From AA29 sp041481445 (GTDB taxonomy: Bacteria > Acidobacteriota > Vicinamibacteria > Fen-336): a DNA stretch of 58,743 bases. The notes beneath the pieces were generated by a model that was not told where the DNA came from, made no database searches, and saw only the letters and a program-made list of their open reading frames with translations. Shown here piece after piece: positions 15,443 to 24,438 of this stretch (positions are counted from its first letter, which is position 1; every line of letters begins with the position of its first letter). The translations under genes and the position numbers were made by a program. Location: the NCBI GenBank assembly GCA_041481445.1, contig JBGPBV010000028.1:1-58743 (forward strand), read 5' to 3'.

Positions 15443-18400
15443 TCAGAACAGGATCTTCGCCGCGAACTGGAGCTGGCGCGCGGAGCCCGAGTCGCCGGTG
15501 GGCAGGCGGGTGTTCGTGATGACCCCGAACGAGGTTCCTCCGGGGACCGCGGTGCGCGCGGCGGCCGGGAAGCCGAAGTTCGGGTGGTTGAAGACGTTGA
15601 ACGCCTCCGCCCGGAGCTCGAGCGTCGTCTTCGCGATCCGCGTCCTCTTGATGAGCGACAGGTCCGTGTTGTAGAAGCCGGGACCGTAGACGCCGTTGCG
15701 CGGGAAGTTCCCCATGTGGGCCACGCCGTTCGTGAAGGGCAGCGCCCAGACCGAGCTCGAGGTGCAGGAGCCGGCCACGCGCGGGTCGCAGACGCCCGTC
15801 GAGTACCACTGCTCCGGGCGCGCGAAGACCTCGAGGTTGCCGATCAGGTCCGGCCGGATGGTGCCGACGCCGGTGAAGTTCTGGTTCGTGACGACCGTGA
15901 TCGGGTTGCCCGTCTGTCCCTGCGTGATGACCGAGAGCTGCCAGCCCTCCTTGAGCTGGTTGCCCTTGAACGGGATGTCCCAGATCGCGTTCAGGACGTA
16001 GCGGTGGCGCGCGTCGTAGTCCGAGTAGGAGTAGTCGCCGGCGATGTTCGTGCTGTCCTGGGGCGGCACGTTGGTCGAGTTGAGGGAGTTCGTGTCCTTC
16101 GACTTCGACCAGGTGTAGGAGCCGTTGAATTGCAGGCCGTGCGAGAGGCGCTGGTTGAGCGCGACCCAGACGCCGCTGTAGCGCGAGTAGCCGCGGCTCG
16201 CGATGTTCGTGATGTTTCCGAGCGGGGAGTTCGGGAGGATGGGGCTGCTCGCGGAGAGCCGCGGGTAGGGGCGGACGCCGTTCGTGATCTGGTTCTGGTT
16301 GAGGGCGATGCGCAGGAAGTCGCCCTTGGACCCGAAGTAGCCGACCATCGCGCTGAGGTTCCGCCGAAGCTCCCGCTGGACGTTGACGTTCCACGTCTGG
16401 AGGCGGGGATTCCGGAAGGCGTCGTCCACGCTCAAGGGAGCGAGCCCGGAGGCCTGGGCCACGGTGAGCGCGTTGTCGAGCCGGATCGATCCCGCCGGCC
16501 CCGTGAACGAGAGCGGGGTCACGAGCGGGGGGTTTCCCGCCGTCTGCGAGACCATGTTCGTCACCGGCTGGTCGCTCAGGAGCGCGTAGGCGGCCCGCAC
16601 CGACGTCCGGCCGTCCTTGAACGGGTCCCAGGCCACGCCGACCCGCGGCTGGTAGTTGTTCTTGTTGCCGTAGATCTTGTCGCGGGGACCACCGTGCCCG
16701 ATCTGGTAGAGAGAGACGCTGGCCGCGTCGAAGTACACGAAGCGATCGTCGGACTCGGTGGGCGACACCAGGAGGTCCCAGCGGAAGCCCAGCTCCAGGG
16801 TGACGTTGGAGCGGACCTTGAAGTTGTCCTGCACGAAGAGGCCGAACGCCTTCTGCTTGAGGTCGCTGTCGATGTCGCCGAGGGTGGCGGTGAACGCGCT
16901 CCCGCGCCCGGCCTGGAAGTCGGCGAGGCTCGGATAGGTGAAGGTCCCTCCGTTGGTGCCGAAGTTCACGTTGTGGAAGGTCCGGAACTCGCCCCCGAAC
17001 TTGAGCGAATGGCGGCCGCGCGTATGGCTGAGGGTGTCGGAGAGCGCGTAGGTGGTGTCGGTCCGGCCCTGCGGGAACCCGTTCGGCCCCCCGAAGTTCA
17101 GCCCCACGCCCTGGACGGTGATCTGGGGCAGCACGACCGCGCTGGTGATCCCGGCGTTGATCCCGTAGGTCTGCGGGTTGTCGGTCACGTTCGGCGCGAA
17201 CGTGATGTTGATGCGGTTGTAGCCGAAGCGCGCCTCGTTCACGGTGCTCGGACTGAAGATGCGCGTGTAGTTCAGGGTGCCGATCTGCCGGTGCGAGCTC
17301 CGGGTGTCCCCGAATCCGGGGATCGTGTTGCCCTGGAGATTGGGCTCACCCCGGAGGTCCTTCTGGAACGCGTAGTAGGCGTGCAGGGTGTCGTTCGGCG
17401 AGAGCTGGTGGCTCAGGTCCCCCGTCCACTGGTCGATGTTCACGTTGGCGGTGGCGGTGCCGATGAAGCGCGGGGCCCCGGCGGCGCTGGTGGCGTTGGC
17501 GGTCGGGATCAGGGGGAGCAGGTTGCGCACCACGGGATCGGTCACCGCCGCCCGCTGGGCGTCGCTCAGCACCCCGCTGTTGAGGTCCAGCCGCTGGCGC
17601 TGGCGCGTCCCCTCGTAGGTCGCGAAGAAGAACGTCTTGTTCTTGACGATGGGCCCGCCCAGGTTGGCCCCGAACTGGTTCCGCTTGAAGGGCGACTGCG
17701 GCTGGGAGGCGGGGTTGAAGAAGTTCCGGGCGTCGAGGTCCTGGTTCCGGTAGAACTCGAACAGCTCGCCGTGGAACGCGTTCGTCCCCGAGCGGGTGGC
17801 GATGTTGACCACCGCTCCCGAGCTCCGGCCGTACTCCGCGCTCAGCGTCTGGTTGTCGACCTTGAACTCGGAGACGGTGTTGACCGAGGGCTGGAACGTG
17901 ATCTGGTTCTGGACCTGGTCGTTGAGGTTGATCCCGTTGATCATGAAGTTCACGGTGTCTTCCCGGTTGCCCGCCGTGTTGAACGCGAACGACCCCTGGC
18001 CCCGGAGCGGCGCGGTCAGGAAGCCGGTCTGGCTGGGGGCCACCGAGCCGGGGATGAGCAGCCCCATGTCCACGAAGTGTCGCCCGTTGAGCGGGATCTC
18101 CTGGACGGTGCGCTGGTTGATGACCTGTCCCACGGAGGTGGTGGTGCTCTCGATCGCCGGCGCCTCGCCCGTCACCGCGACCTCTTCGGCCACGCCCCCG
18201 AGGGTGAGCTGGACGTTCATGACCACGGTGCGCGCGACCTCCAGGCGGATCCCCTTGACCACCCTCGGCTGGAAGCCGGCGAGTCGCGCCTCGAGGCGGT
18301 AGGTTCCGATGGGGAGGGCCGCCATCTGGTAGTTACCCGCGGTGTCGGTGGTCGCGGAGCGCTGCGCGCCCGTCTCCTCGTTGACGGCGGTGACCTGCGC

Positions 18401-18538
18401 GCCCGGGATGACGGCGCCCTGGGCGTCGGTGACGGTGCCTTGGAGGGCCGCCGTGGACTGCGCCCAGAGGGGAGCCGCCGTCACGAGCAGGGCCATGACG
18501 AAGGCGAAGATGGATCTCGACCGAAGCTTCGTTGCCAT
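15443..18538 (-). CDS. Oar-like TonB-dependent receptor with carboxypeptidase-regulatory domain
   Basis: Outer-membrane receptor, 1031 residues. Signal peptide 1-27 (ends PLWAQ), then a carboxypeptidase-regulatory-like beta domain at about 30-110 (GTVTDAQGAVIPGAQVTAVN, GNYQMAALPIGTYRLEARLA), a plug (INQRTVQEIPLNGRHFVDMG), and a 22-strand-type barrel ending in KILF, with the terminal Phe typical of BAM substrates. This architecture is abundant in Acidobacteriota and serves uptake of large or complex ligands. AGGAG lies 8 nt before the ATG. No substrate-specific genes sit beside it. Confidence 0.93.
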   Translation of the reverse strand: MATKLRSRSIFAFVMALLVTAAPLWAQSTAALQGTVTDAQGAVIPGAQVTAVNEETGAQRSATTDTAGNYQMAALPIGTYRLEARLAGFQPRVVKGIRLEVARTVVMNVQLTLGGVAEEVAVTGEAPAIESTTTSVGQVINQRTVQEIPLNGRHFVDMGLLIPGSVAPSQTGFLTAPLRGQGSFAFNTAGNREDTVNFMINGINLNDQVQNQITFQPSVNTVSEFKVDNQTLSAEYGRSSGAVVNIATRSGTNAFHGELFEFYRNQDLDARNFFNPASQPQSPFKRNQFGANLGGPIVKNKTFFFATYEGTRQRQRLDLNSGVLSDAQRAAVTDPVVRNLLPLIPTANATSAAGAPRFIGTATANVNIDQWTGDLSHQLSPNDTLHAYYAFQKDLRGEPNLQGNTIPGFGDTRSSHRQIGTLNYTRIFSPSTVNEARFGYNRINITFAPNVTDNPQTYGINAGITSAVVLPQITVQGVGLNFGGPNGFPQGRTDTTYALSDTLSHTRGRHSLKFGGEFRTFHNVNFGTNGGTFTYPSLADFQAGRGSAFTATLGDIDSDLKQKAFGLFVQDNFKVRSNVTLELGFRWDLLVSPTESDDRFVYFDAASVSLYQIGHGGPRDKIYGNKNNYQPRVGVAWDPFKDGRTSVRAAYALLSDQPVTNMVSQTAGNPPLVTPLSFTGPAGSIRLDNALTVAQASGLAPLSVDDAFRNPRLQTWNVNVQRELRRNLSAMVGYFGSKGDFLRIALNQNQITNGVRPYPRLSASSPILPNSPLGNITNIASRGYSRYSGVWVALNQRLSHGLQFNGSYTWSKSKDTNSLNSTNVPPQDSTNIAGDYSYSDYDARHRYVLNAIWDIPFKGNQLKEGWQLSVITQGQTGNPITVVTNQNFTGVGTIRPDLIGNLEVFARPEQWYSTGVCDPRVAGSCTSSSVWALPFTNGVAHMGNFPRNGVYGPGFYNTDLSLIKRTRIAKTTLELRAEAFNVFNHPNFGFPAAARTAVPGGTSFGVITNTRLPTGDSGSARQLQFAAKILF

Positions 18539-18663
18539 CGAGTGACTCCTCGTAGAGTAGGCGGGCGTGCGCGAGCAAGGCGCGCTCCGCCGTTTACCGG
18601 GAGTTGCGGCGAAAAACCCGGCAGTGGACAAAAGCTGGAGCTCTGTCCCGTGGCCACTGGCAA

Positions 18664-18778
18664 GACACATGCCCGTGTGTGTCATGTACGTCTCCGGGGC
18701 ACGGTAGTCAAGCGATGGAGGAATTTAGGATCGGATCCGTACGCGGCGGTCCATTCGGCTTTGCGTACGATACGGATC
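18664..18778 (-). promoter_or_regulatory. Promoter and inverted repeats upstream of the TonB receptor
   Basis: On the minus strand TTGACT (18706-18711) and TACATG (18683-18688) are 17 bp apart, giving a leader of about 140 nt. A 6-bp-arm repeat (GACACA/TGTGTC, 18664-18683) overlaps the predicted start site. Further upstream an 8-bp repeat (GATCCGTA at 18734-18741, TACGGATC at 18771-18778) could bind a regulator. All are inferred from pattern. Confidence 0.35.
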
Positions 18779-18798
18779 GGTGAATCCAGGCGCATGGA

Positions 18799-19557
18799 TC
18801 AGATCTGCAGGTGCGATTCGAAAAAGCGCTCGAGAGCCCCGAGCAGCGGCTCGGGGTCGTGGACGAGGATGTTCTCGGCGTGCAGCGCCCGGTCGAGGAG
18901 GAGGAGGGACTTCGGCTCGCCCGCGCGCCGGTAGAGGTCCTGCGCGTGGCGCGAGGGGATGAGCCAGTCCGCCGTCCCGTGCGCGACGAGCAGCGGCACC
19001 GGCGCGATGCGGGCGATCACGCGGCCCAGCGCGGCGGGCGGACGGCGCGGAACGGCCAGGCGCGTCCTTCGCCGGCGCCGCCTCAGCATCAGGGGCGCGC
19101 TGCGCAGGAGGCCGGGAGTGAGGAAGTTGTGATCGAGCAGGAACAGGTTGCGGGGGGCGGCCACGAGGGCGACGGCGTCGAAGGCGCGGTGGAGGGCGGC
19201 CGCCACCCCGACGTGATGCCCGCCGAACGAGAAGCCGAGGCCGCCCACGCGGTCGTAGTCGCGCCGCAGGGCGGCGGCCACCCCCGCCACGTCCTCCGGC
19301 TCGCGCACGCCCCAGGTGAACGCGCCCTCGGAGTCGCCGTGGCCGCGGATGTCGAGCGTCACCACGTCCGCGACGGCGGCCAGCCGGCGGGAGAGCGAGC
19401 GATGCTCGACGCTGTCCCGGTGCAGGAAGATGCCGGGCGCGACCAGGATGGCGCGGCGGCGGCCGCCGGCCGTGCTCCAGCGCGTCGCGCGCAGGGTGAC
19501 GCCGTCGGAAGTGCGGAAGGACTCGACGCGCTCCCCGGCCTCCCGGGCGGCCGTCAT
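18799..19557 (-). CDS. Alpha/beta-hydrolase fold protein
   Basis: 252 residues, cytoplasmic. The catalytic triad can be placed: nucleophile Ser in GLGFSFGGHH, Asp in HGTADWLIP and His in RALHAENIL. The lid region is strongly basic (MLRRRRRRTRLAVPRR). It resembles monoacylglycerol lipase or lysophospholipase-type hydrolases. The ATG overlaps the stop of the PlsB-like acyltransferase gene (ATGA), which suggests a role in acyl-ester turnover alongside it. The true substrate is not shown. Confidence 0.85.
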   Translation of the reverse strand: MTAAREAGERVESFRTSDGVTLRATRWSTAGGRRRAILVAPGIFLHRDSVEHRSLSRRLAAVADVVTLDIRGHGDSEGAFTWGVREPEDVAGVAAALRRDYDRVGGLGFSFGGHHVGVAAALHRAFDAVALVAAPRNLFLLDHNFLTPGLLRSAPLMLRRRRRRTRLAVPRRPPAALGRVIARIAPVPLLVAHGTADWLIPSRHAQDLYRRAGEPKSLLLLDRALHAENILVHDPEPLLGALERFFESHLQI

Positions 19558-20951
19558 CGGGCCGCGGCCGGCCGTGCCTCCGGGCGGAGGAAGTGCGCGA
19601 TGGAGTTCGCGTAGTAGCGCATCAGCGGCTCCTGCGCCCGGTCCACGCGGAAGCCGTCCGCCTCCGGCGCCACCACGCGCCGCAGGGTGAGCATGACCAG
19701 GGCGCGATCGAGGAGGTCCGCGCTCGAGCGCTCGCCGCCCACGACGTGGGCGCGCACGGCACGGAGGGCGGACTGCAGGGAGGCCAGGCGCGCTTCCCAC
19801 TCCGGCCGCGAGATCGACTCCGCGCCGTCCTGAAGCAGCGCGGCACAGGCCAGGGGCACCGAGGTCACGGGCATCACGGCGGCGATCCGGTCCATCACCT
19901 CCGCGGCCAGCCCGGCCAGCCGTGCCTGGCGCTCCTCCCGCGGCAGCTCGAGGACGCCGGGGTTGCGGGCCAGCCAGTCGTCGAGCGAGATCGGGTCGCC
20001 GAAGTTCACGCAGGCCCGACCGTAGCGACGGGCCCGGCGCAGCAGGAACCGCCCGGAGACCTTGACCGCGTAGGAGGCGACCTCCGCGAGCTGGTCGCGG
20101 CGGGGCAGGCGCTCCTCGGGGGCCTGCAGCTCGCGCAGGAGCGACCGGTCCTCGAGCACGCGGTCGTAGTTGATGGCCACGGGCACGAAGAAGAGGGGGC
20201 GCGTGAAGCCAGGCTCGCGCTTGACCCGCGCCAGGTAGTCGAGCAGGCCCAGCTTCGGGGGACGGAAGGCGCCGTCCCGCGAGAGCCCTCCCTCGATGAA
20301 CACGCCCTGGGTCACCCCGTTCCGGGTGATGAGCTGGACGTAGCGCTCGAGGACCTTGTGGTAGAGGGCCTCCTTGTAGCGCCGCCGCACGAAGTAGGAG
20401 CCGAAGCTCTTGAACAGGGTCTCCAGCGGCCAGATGCGCGCCCACTCGCCGACCGCGTACGACACCGCCACCTGGCCGGAGAGGACGTAGGCCACGAGGA
20501 CGTAGTCGGCGTTCGAGCGGTGGTTCATGAGGTACACGACCACGCTGTCGCGGGGGAGCGCGTTCAGCGCTTCGCGCGGCTCGTGTCCCACCGTGACCTT
20601 GTACAGGAGCGGGATCAGCAGGCGGGCCACGCCGTAGCCCAGCCGGTAGTAGGCGAGCAGGTTGAACGAGGGCACGATCTCGTCCACGTAGGTCCGGACC
20701 TTCGCCCAGGCCGCGTCGGCCGCCTCCCCGGTGGAGGCGGTGTGGGCCTCCACCGCCGCCGCCACCTCCGGATCGGCGAGGAGGTCGGCCCGGATGCGGG
20801 CCCGGCCCGCGTGCTTGTAGCGGTCGATGCGGGCGGGGTACCGGCGGCGCACCGCCAGCATCCCGCGCCAGCCCCAGGCCTGCCGCCAGACGAGGACGGC
20901 GCCGAGGGCCAGGCCGCCGAGAGCGACCGCGGTGATCGCGGCCGGAGTCAT
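19554..20951 (-). CDS. PlsB-like glycerol-3-phosphate/lysophospholipid acyltransferase
   Basis: 465 residues with an N-terminal membrane helix. Acyltransferase blocks in order: NHRSNADYVL (the H-x4-D catalytic pair), SYFVRRRYKEALYHKVLERY, FIEGGLSRDGAFRPPKLGLL (substrate-binding block III) and PVAINYDRVLED (block IV). These match the PlsB/DHAPAT branch rather than PlsC; the protein is shorter than E. coli PlsB (about 800 residues). It is coupled to the downstream alpha/beta hydrolase. No ribosome site is obvious; the start was chosen as the first ATG outside the upstream tandem repeats. Confidence 0.85.
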   Translation of the reverse strand: MTPAAITAVALGGLALGAVLVWRQAWGWRGMLAVRRRYPARIDRYKHAGRARIRADLLADPEVAAAVEAHTASTGEAADAAWAKVRTYVDEIVPSFNLLAYYRLGYGVARLLIPLLYKVTVGHEPREALNALPRDSVVVYLMNHRSNADYVLVAYVLSGQVAVSYAVGEWARIWPLETLFKSFGSYFVRRRYKEALYHKVLERYVQLITRNGVTQGVFIEGGLSRDGAFRPPKLGLLDYLARVKREPGFTRPLFFVPVAINYDRVLEDRSLLRELQAPEERLPRRDQLAEVASYAVKVSGRFLLRRARRYGRACVNFGDPISLDDWLARNPGVLELPREERQARLAGLAAEVMDRIAAVMPVTSVPLACAALLQDGAESISRPEWEARLASLQSALRAVRAHVVGGERSSADLLDRALVMLTLRRVVAPEADGFRVDRAQEPLMRYYANSIAHFLRPEARPAAAR

Positions 20952-20977
20952 GCCGGAGGAGTATATGTCGGCGCCGC

Positions 20978-21073
20978 GATCGACCGGCCAATGTGATCGA
21001 CCGGCCAATGTGATCGACCGGCCATGCGGTTGACCGGCCATGCGATCGACCGGCCATGCGATCGACCGGCCCG
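20978..21073. repeat. Tandem 16-17 bp minisatellite, six copies
   Basis: Units: two of GATCGACCGGCCAATGT, one GATCGACCGGCCATGCG, one GTTGACCGGCCATGCG, one ATCGACCGGCCATGCG, and a final partial ATCGACCGGCCCGGTCG. Each contains the core GACCGGCC. It lies between the HNH gene and the PlsB-like gene, in the 166-bp gap that should carry the acyltransferase promoter, and remains open in several frames. Copies are contiguous with no spacer, so it is not a CRISPR. Confidence 0.9.
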
Positions 21074-21117
21074 GTCGTCGTCGGCCGGCTCACCGCCGGC
21101 CTGGTCCCAGTGACCGA

Positions 21118-22197
21118 TCATCCGTCGCCAGGTCGCGTTGTCCGCTCCCCCCTTTCGCGCGTCGCCCCTACCCGTCCCGGGACGGCTATTCCTCCGTAGG
21201 CGCGGCGCGGACCGTAGAACAGCGCCGCCTCGTGACCGTTGTGCGTCCGGCACAGGAGTCGGACGCGATCGACGACCGGCTTGCCCCCGACGCCGTAAGG
21301 ATCGTCGTGGTGGTACTCGAGGAACCGCCGCTCGTCGCATCGATGTCCGGTCGGGGCCGTCCACGCGCAGCGCGCCTCGTCCCTTCGACGCACCGCCCGC
21401 TTCACGCTTGCCGGGATGTTCCTCGAATCCTCCGATTGCCCTGGGCTCCGCCGCGGGCGGTCGGTGGTCGCGAACTTCTTCCGCTCCAGATCCTGGACCA
21501 GCAGCCGAAGGGCACGATTGAAGACCTGGTCGAGGTCGCCGCTCGGGACCGCGTGTGCGAGCAGGTCCTGCGCCTCGCGGAGGAGATCGCGAGTGTCTGC
21601 GCTCGAGGTGAAGCGGATCTCGAAGCGATCGGTGGCCAGAGGCCGGACGACTGGCCGGCGCGTCGCGACCGGAGCCGCCGGCCCCGCCGGCCGCGTCGCC
21701 GCCGCTGGCGTCGGGGCATCCGGCAAGGGCGGCATCGGCGAGGACGCGGGAGCCGCGACGACAGGCCGTCGCCGAATCGACGACGGCACGTCGGGCTGCG
21801 GGAACCGCCGTGCGATCAGCTCCTCCACTTCCCGCCGGCTCCTTCCCGACGCGGCGGCGAGGAGGTCCTCGTGGTTCTCCGGGGTCAGCCGTGGCGCCAG
21901 GAGCCGCGCCGTCGTCGGGCTGAGTGCGCCGGAGAGAAGGCGGTCGAGAAGGAGCGGGTACGTCCGTGCCGCGCGGGCCACCTCGATGCGATTGAAGGCG
22001 GCGTCCTCGGAGAGGCGCAGGACGGCCGTGCAGTACCGGAAGGTCGAGGAGTAGCCCTCGCGCGCGTAGAGCCGCCGGGCGTCGAACTCCGCGAGGTGGA
22101 CGATCAGGGCCACGGTGGCCGCGCGCTCCCGCCCGGCGAGATGGCCGAGCTCCGCGATCAGGGTGTCGTCGTTGAGAGATGAAGTGTTCGTATTCAT
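21118..22197 (-). CDS. HNH endonuclease with DUF222-like N-terminal region
   Basis: 359 residues. The N-terminal helical half (LIAELGHLAGRERAATVALI, LYAREGYSSTFRYC) matches the multicopy family found upstream of HNH nucleases in many soil bacteria. A Pro/Ala-rich linker follows, then the nuclease: paired Cys (ARCAW and HRCDER), LEYHHDDPYG and CRTHNGHEA for the beta-beta-alpha metal site. The C-terminal tail after GGIAV is encoded by a copy of the 21168 palindrome. Start ATG gives MNTNTSSLND. The substrate and any mobility are unknown; the AT-rich upstream DNA hints at transfer. Confidence 0.85.
   Translation of the reverse strand: MNTNTSSLNDDTLIAELGHLAGRERAATVALIVHLAEFDARRLYAREGYSSTFRYCTAVLRLSEDAAFNRIEVARAARTYPLLLDRLLSGALSPTTARLLAPRLTPENHEDLLAAASGRSRREVEELIARRFPQPDVPSSIRRRPVVAAPASSPMPPLPDAPTPAAATRPAGPAAPVATRRPVVRPLATDRFEIRFTSSADTRDLLREAQDLLAHAVPSGDLDQVFNRALRLLVQDLERKKFATTDRPRRSPGQSEDSRNIPASVKRAVRRRDEARCAWTAPTGHRCDERRFLEYHHDDPYGVGGKPVVDRVRLLCRTHNGHEAALFYGPRRAYGGIAVPGRVGATRERGERTTRPGDG
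21168..21189. repeat. Second copy of the interspersed palindrome, inside the HNH gene
   Basis: Shares 18 consecutive bases (CTACCCGTCCCGGGACGG) with the perfect palindrome at 12001; the last 4 bp differ at two positions. It lies in the C-terminal coding end of the HNH gene, beyond the conserved nuclease domain. Confidence 0.6.
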
Positions 22198-22236
22198 ATC
22201 TCTGTGTAGCATGGATTGCATCAGTCGCAGGACCAG

Positions 22237-22267
22237 TATCGAGCACTTGACAGATAAATCTATCAAG
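22237..22267 (-). promoter_or_regulatory. Promoter and operator-like dyad of the HNH gene
   Basis: On the minus strand TTGATA (22261-22266) and TCGATA (22237-22242) are 18 bp apart. A near-perfect 22-bp dyad (22246-22267; arms CTTGA-AGAT and ATCT-TCAAG with one mismatch per half) overlaps the -35. This is one of the few AT-rich spots in the window. Confidence 0.45.
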
Positions 22268-22335
22268 CTCAAACACGGGAGGGGCGAAAGGGGAAGGCGG
22301 ACGCGATGGATGGCGGCGCGACGCGACCGAGACCG

Positions 22336-24345
22336 TCAGTACGCCAGCAGCTCGCGCAGCGCGGGCAGGAGCCGGCCGCGCGGCGAGAACACCTCCTCGA
22401 GGGCCTTGCTGAAGGGGACGGGCGTGTCCAGGGCGCCCAGCCGGGCGACCGGCGCGTCGAGCCATTCGAAGGCCTCGCGGCCGATGACCGCGGCCAGCTC
22501 CGCCCCGAACCCGCCGGTCACGGGGGCCTCGTGGAGGACCAGGACGCGGCCCGTCTTGCGCACGGAGCCGAGGACGGCCTCGCGGTCCCAGGGCAGGAGC
22601 GTCCGCAGGTCGACGACCTCGATCGTGCGGCCCTCGGCGGCCAGGCGGTCCGCCGCCTCCAGCGCCCACGGCACCCCGACCGAGTAGGTCACGATCGTGG
22701 CGTCCTCTCCCGCGCGGGCCACGCGGGCCCGGCCCAGGGGCAGGGTGTACCAGCCGCCGGGCACGCTCTCGCGCGCCGAGCGGTAGAGGAGCTTGTGCTC
22801 GAGGTAGAGGACGGGATTGCCGTCCTCGAAGGCGGCGATGAGCAGGCCCTTGGCGTCGGAGGGAGTGGCCGGAGCCACCACCTTGAGGCCGGCCACGTGC
22901 GTGAACCAGGCTTCCACGTTCTGCGAGTGGAACGGCCCCGCGCCCGTCCCCCCGCCGATGGGCGCGCGCACCACCACCGGCGCCGCCGCCCCCCAGCGGT
23001 AGTGCGTCTTGGCCAGGTTGTTGACCACCTGGTTGAACCCGCAGGTGATGAAGTCGCCGAACTGCATCTCGACCATGGGCCGGAAGCCGTCGAGGGCGAG
23101 GCCGAGGGCGGCTCCCACCGCGCCCGACTCGATGATGGGCGTGTTGCGCACGCGTGCCTTGCCGAACTCCTCCACGAACCCTTCCGTGACCTTGAAGACG
23201 CCGCCGTACTCCGCGATGTCCTGGCCGAGCAGGACGGCCTCCCGGTGCCGTCGCATGACCTCGCGCAGGCCGTCCTTGATGGCGTCGACGTAGCGCCGAT
23301 CGGAGGGGGGAGACGACGGCTCGGCCACGCGCGCGCGGCTCGGCGCGTAGACGTCGGCCAGCTCCTTCTCGGGAGTGGACACGGGATCGGGGGCGGCCAG
23401 GGCCTCGTCCACCAGCCGGTCGACCATCGGCTTGATCTCGTTGCGGAGCCTCTCCCGCCCCGCGTCGTCGAGCAGCCCGCGCGCCCCCAGCCACTGCTCG
23501 AAGCGCAGCACGGGGTCCTTGCGCGACCACTCGTCGAAGAGGTGCTTGGGGACGTAGGAGGTGCCCGAGGCCTCCTCGTGCCCGCGCATGCGGAAGGTCT
23601 TGAACTCGAGCAGGGTCGCGCCCTCGCCGGCGCGGGCGCGGGCGGCCGCGCGCCCCACCGCCTCCACCACCGCCAGCACGTCGTTGCCGTCCACGACCAC
23701 GCCGGGGATGCCGTAGCCGATGCCGCGGTCGGCGAGGTCGGCGCAGGCGTACTGCTCGGACACGGGGGTGGAGAGGCCGTACTGGTTGTTCTCGATCACG
23801 AAGAGGACGGGCAGCTTCCACACCGCGGCCAGGTTCACCGCCTCGTGGAAGTCGCCCTCGCTGGTGCCCCCGTCGCCGCTGAAGGTGGCCACCACCCGCC
23901 GCTCGCCGCGGAGCTGCGCGGCCAGCGCGAGCCCGTCCGCCACGGGCACCGTCGCCCCGAGGTGGCTGATCATGCCGACGATGCGCTTGTCGAGCAGGCC
24001 GAAGTGGAACGAGCGGTCGCGGCCCTTCGTGAAGCCGCCGTCCTTGCCGAAGAGCTGGCGGAAGAGGCGGCCGAGGTCGACCCCGCGCGTCGTGAAGACG
24101 CCCAGGTTCCGGTGCATGGGGAGGATCCAGTCGTCGGGCTCCAGGGCGAACGCGACCCCCACCGCGATCGCCTCCTGGCCCATCCCCGAGAACCACTTGG
24201 AGAGGCGCCCCTGGCGCAGCAGGAGGAGGGCCTTCTCCTCGACGAGGCGCGGGAGCAGGAGCGCGCGGTACAGCCGCCGCACGCGCTCGGCGTCCAGGCC
24301 GACCAGCGGAGCGCTCGACGCCGCCATGCTCCTGGTGTCGCTCAT
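22336..24345 (-). CDS. Fused alpha-beta 2-oxoacid dehydrogenase E1 (branched-chain type)
   Basis: 669 residues combining both E1 subunits of a thiamine-diphosphate 2-oxoacid dehydrogenase. The alpha part (about 1-340) has HRNLGVFTTRGVDLGRLF, the ThDP motif GDGGTSEGDFHEAVNLAAVW and ENNQYGLSTP. The beta part (about 350-669) has LGQDIAEYGGVFKVTEGF, MQFGDFITCGFNQVVNNLAK and RAPIGGGTGAGPFHSQ. Fused E1 of this kind usually feeds branched-chain or pyruvate dehydrogenase complexes, giving acyl-CoA for iso-fatty acid primers. E2 and E3 are not in the window. The exact 2-oxoacid cannot be decided by eye. Confidence 0.93.
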   Translation of the reverse strand: MSDTRSMAASSAPLVGLDAERVRRLYRALLLPRLVEEKALLLLRQGRLSKWFSGMGQEAIAVGVAFALEPDDWILPMHRNLGVFTTRGVDLGRLFRQLFGKDGGFTKGRDRSFHFGLLDKRIVGMISHLGATVPVADGLALAAQLRGERRVVATFSGDGGTSEGDFHEAVNLAAVWKLPVLFVIENNQYGLSTPVSEQYACADLADRGIGYGIPGVVVDGNDVLAVVEAVGRAAARARAGEGATLLEFKTFRMRGHEEASGTSYVPKHLFDEWSRKDPVLRFEQWLGARGLLDDAGRERLRNEIKPMVDRLVDEALAAPDPVSTPEKELADVYAPSRARVAEPSSPPSDRRYVDAIKDGLREVMRRHREAVLLGQDIAEYGGVFKVTEGFVEEFGKARVRNTPIIESGAVGAALGLALDGFRPMVEMQFGDFITCGFNQVVNNLAKTHYRWGAAAPVVVRAPIGGGTGAGPFHSQNVEAWFTHVAGLKVVAPATPSDAKGLLIAAFEDGNPVLYLEHKLLYRSARESVPGGWYTLPLGRARVARAGEDATIVTYSVGVPWALEAADRLAAEGRTIEVVDLRTLLPWDREAVLGSVRKTGRVLVLHEAPVTGGFGAELAAVIGREAFEWLDAPVARLGALDTPVPFSKALEEVFSPRGRLLPALRELLAY

Positions 24346-24438
24346 CCCGGCGCAATTTCAACAGGAGAGCGCGGGCGAGGCAAATCCGGAGCCGGCGGGC
24401 GGGTATGATCGCGCCTCGTCTCGACAAGGAGGGGCCCC

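Noticed and set aside
15584..18934. A 1116-codon open frame antisense to the TonB receptor, and similar very long frames opposite many genes
   Set aside because: In DNA of this GC content, stops are rare in antisense frames. The translation is Arg/Gly/Pro/Ala/Val-rich with no family motif, while the opposite strand encodes a clear receptor.
20978..21073. CRISPR array
   Set aside because: Units are 16-17 bp, directly abutting, with no unique spacers and no cas genes.
21118..22197. HNH gene as part of a transposon or prophage
   Set aside because: No transposase, integrase, terminal repeats or att-like duplications are seen nearby.
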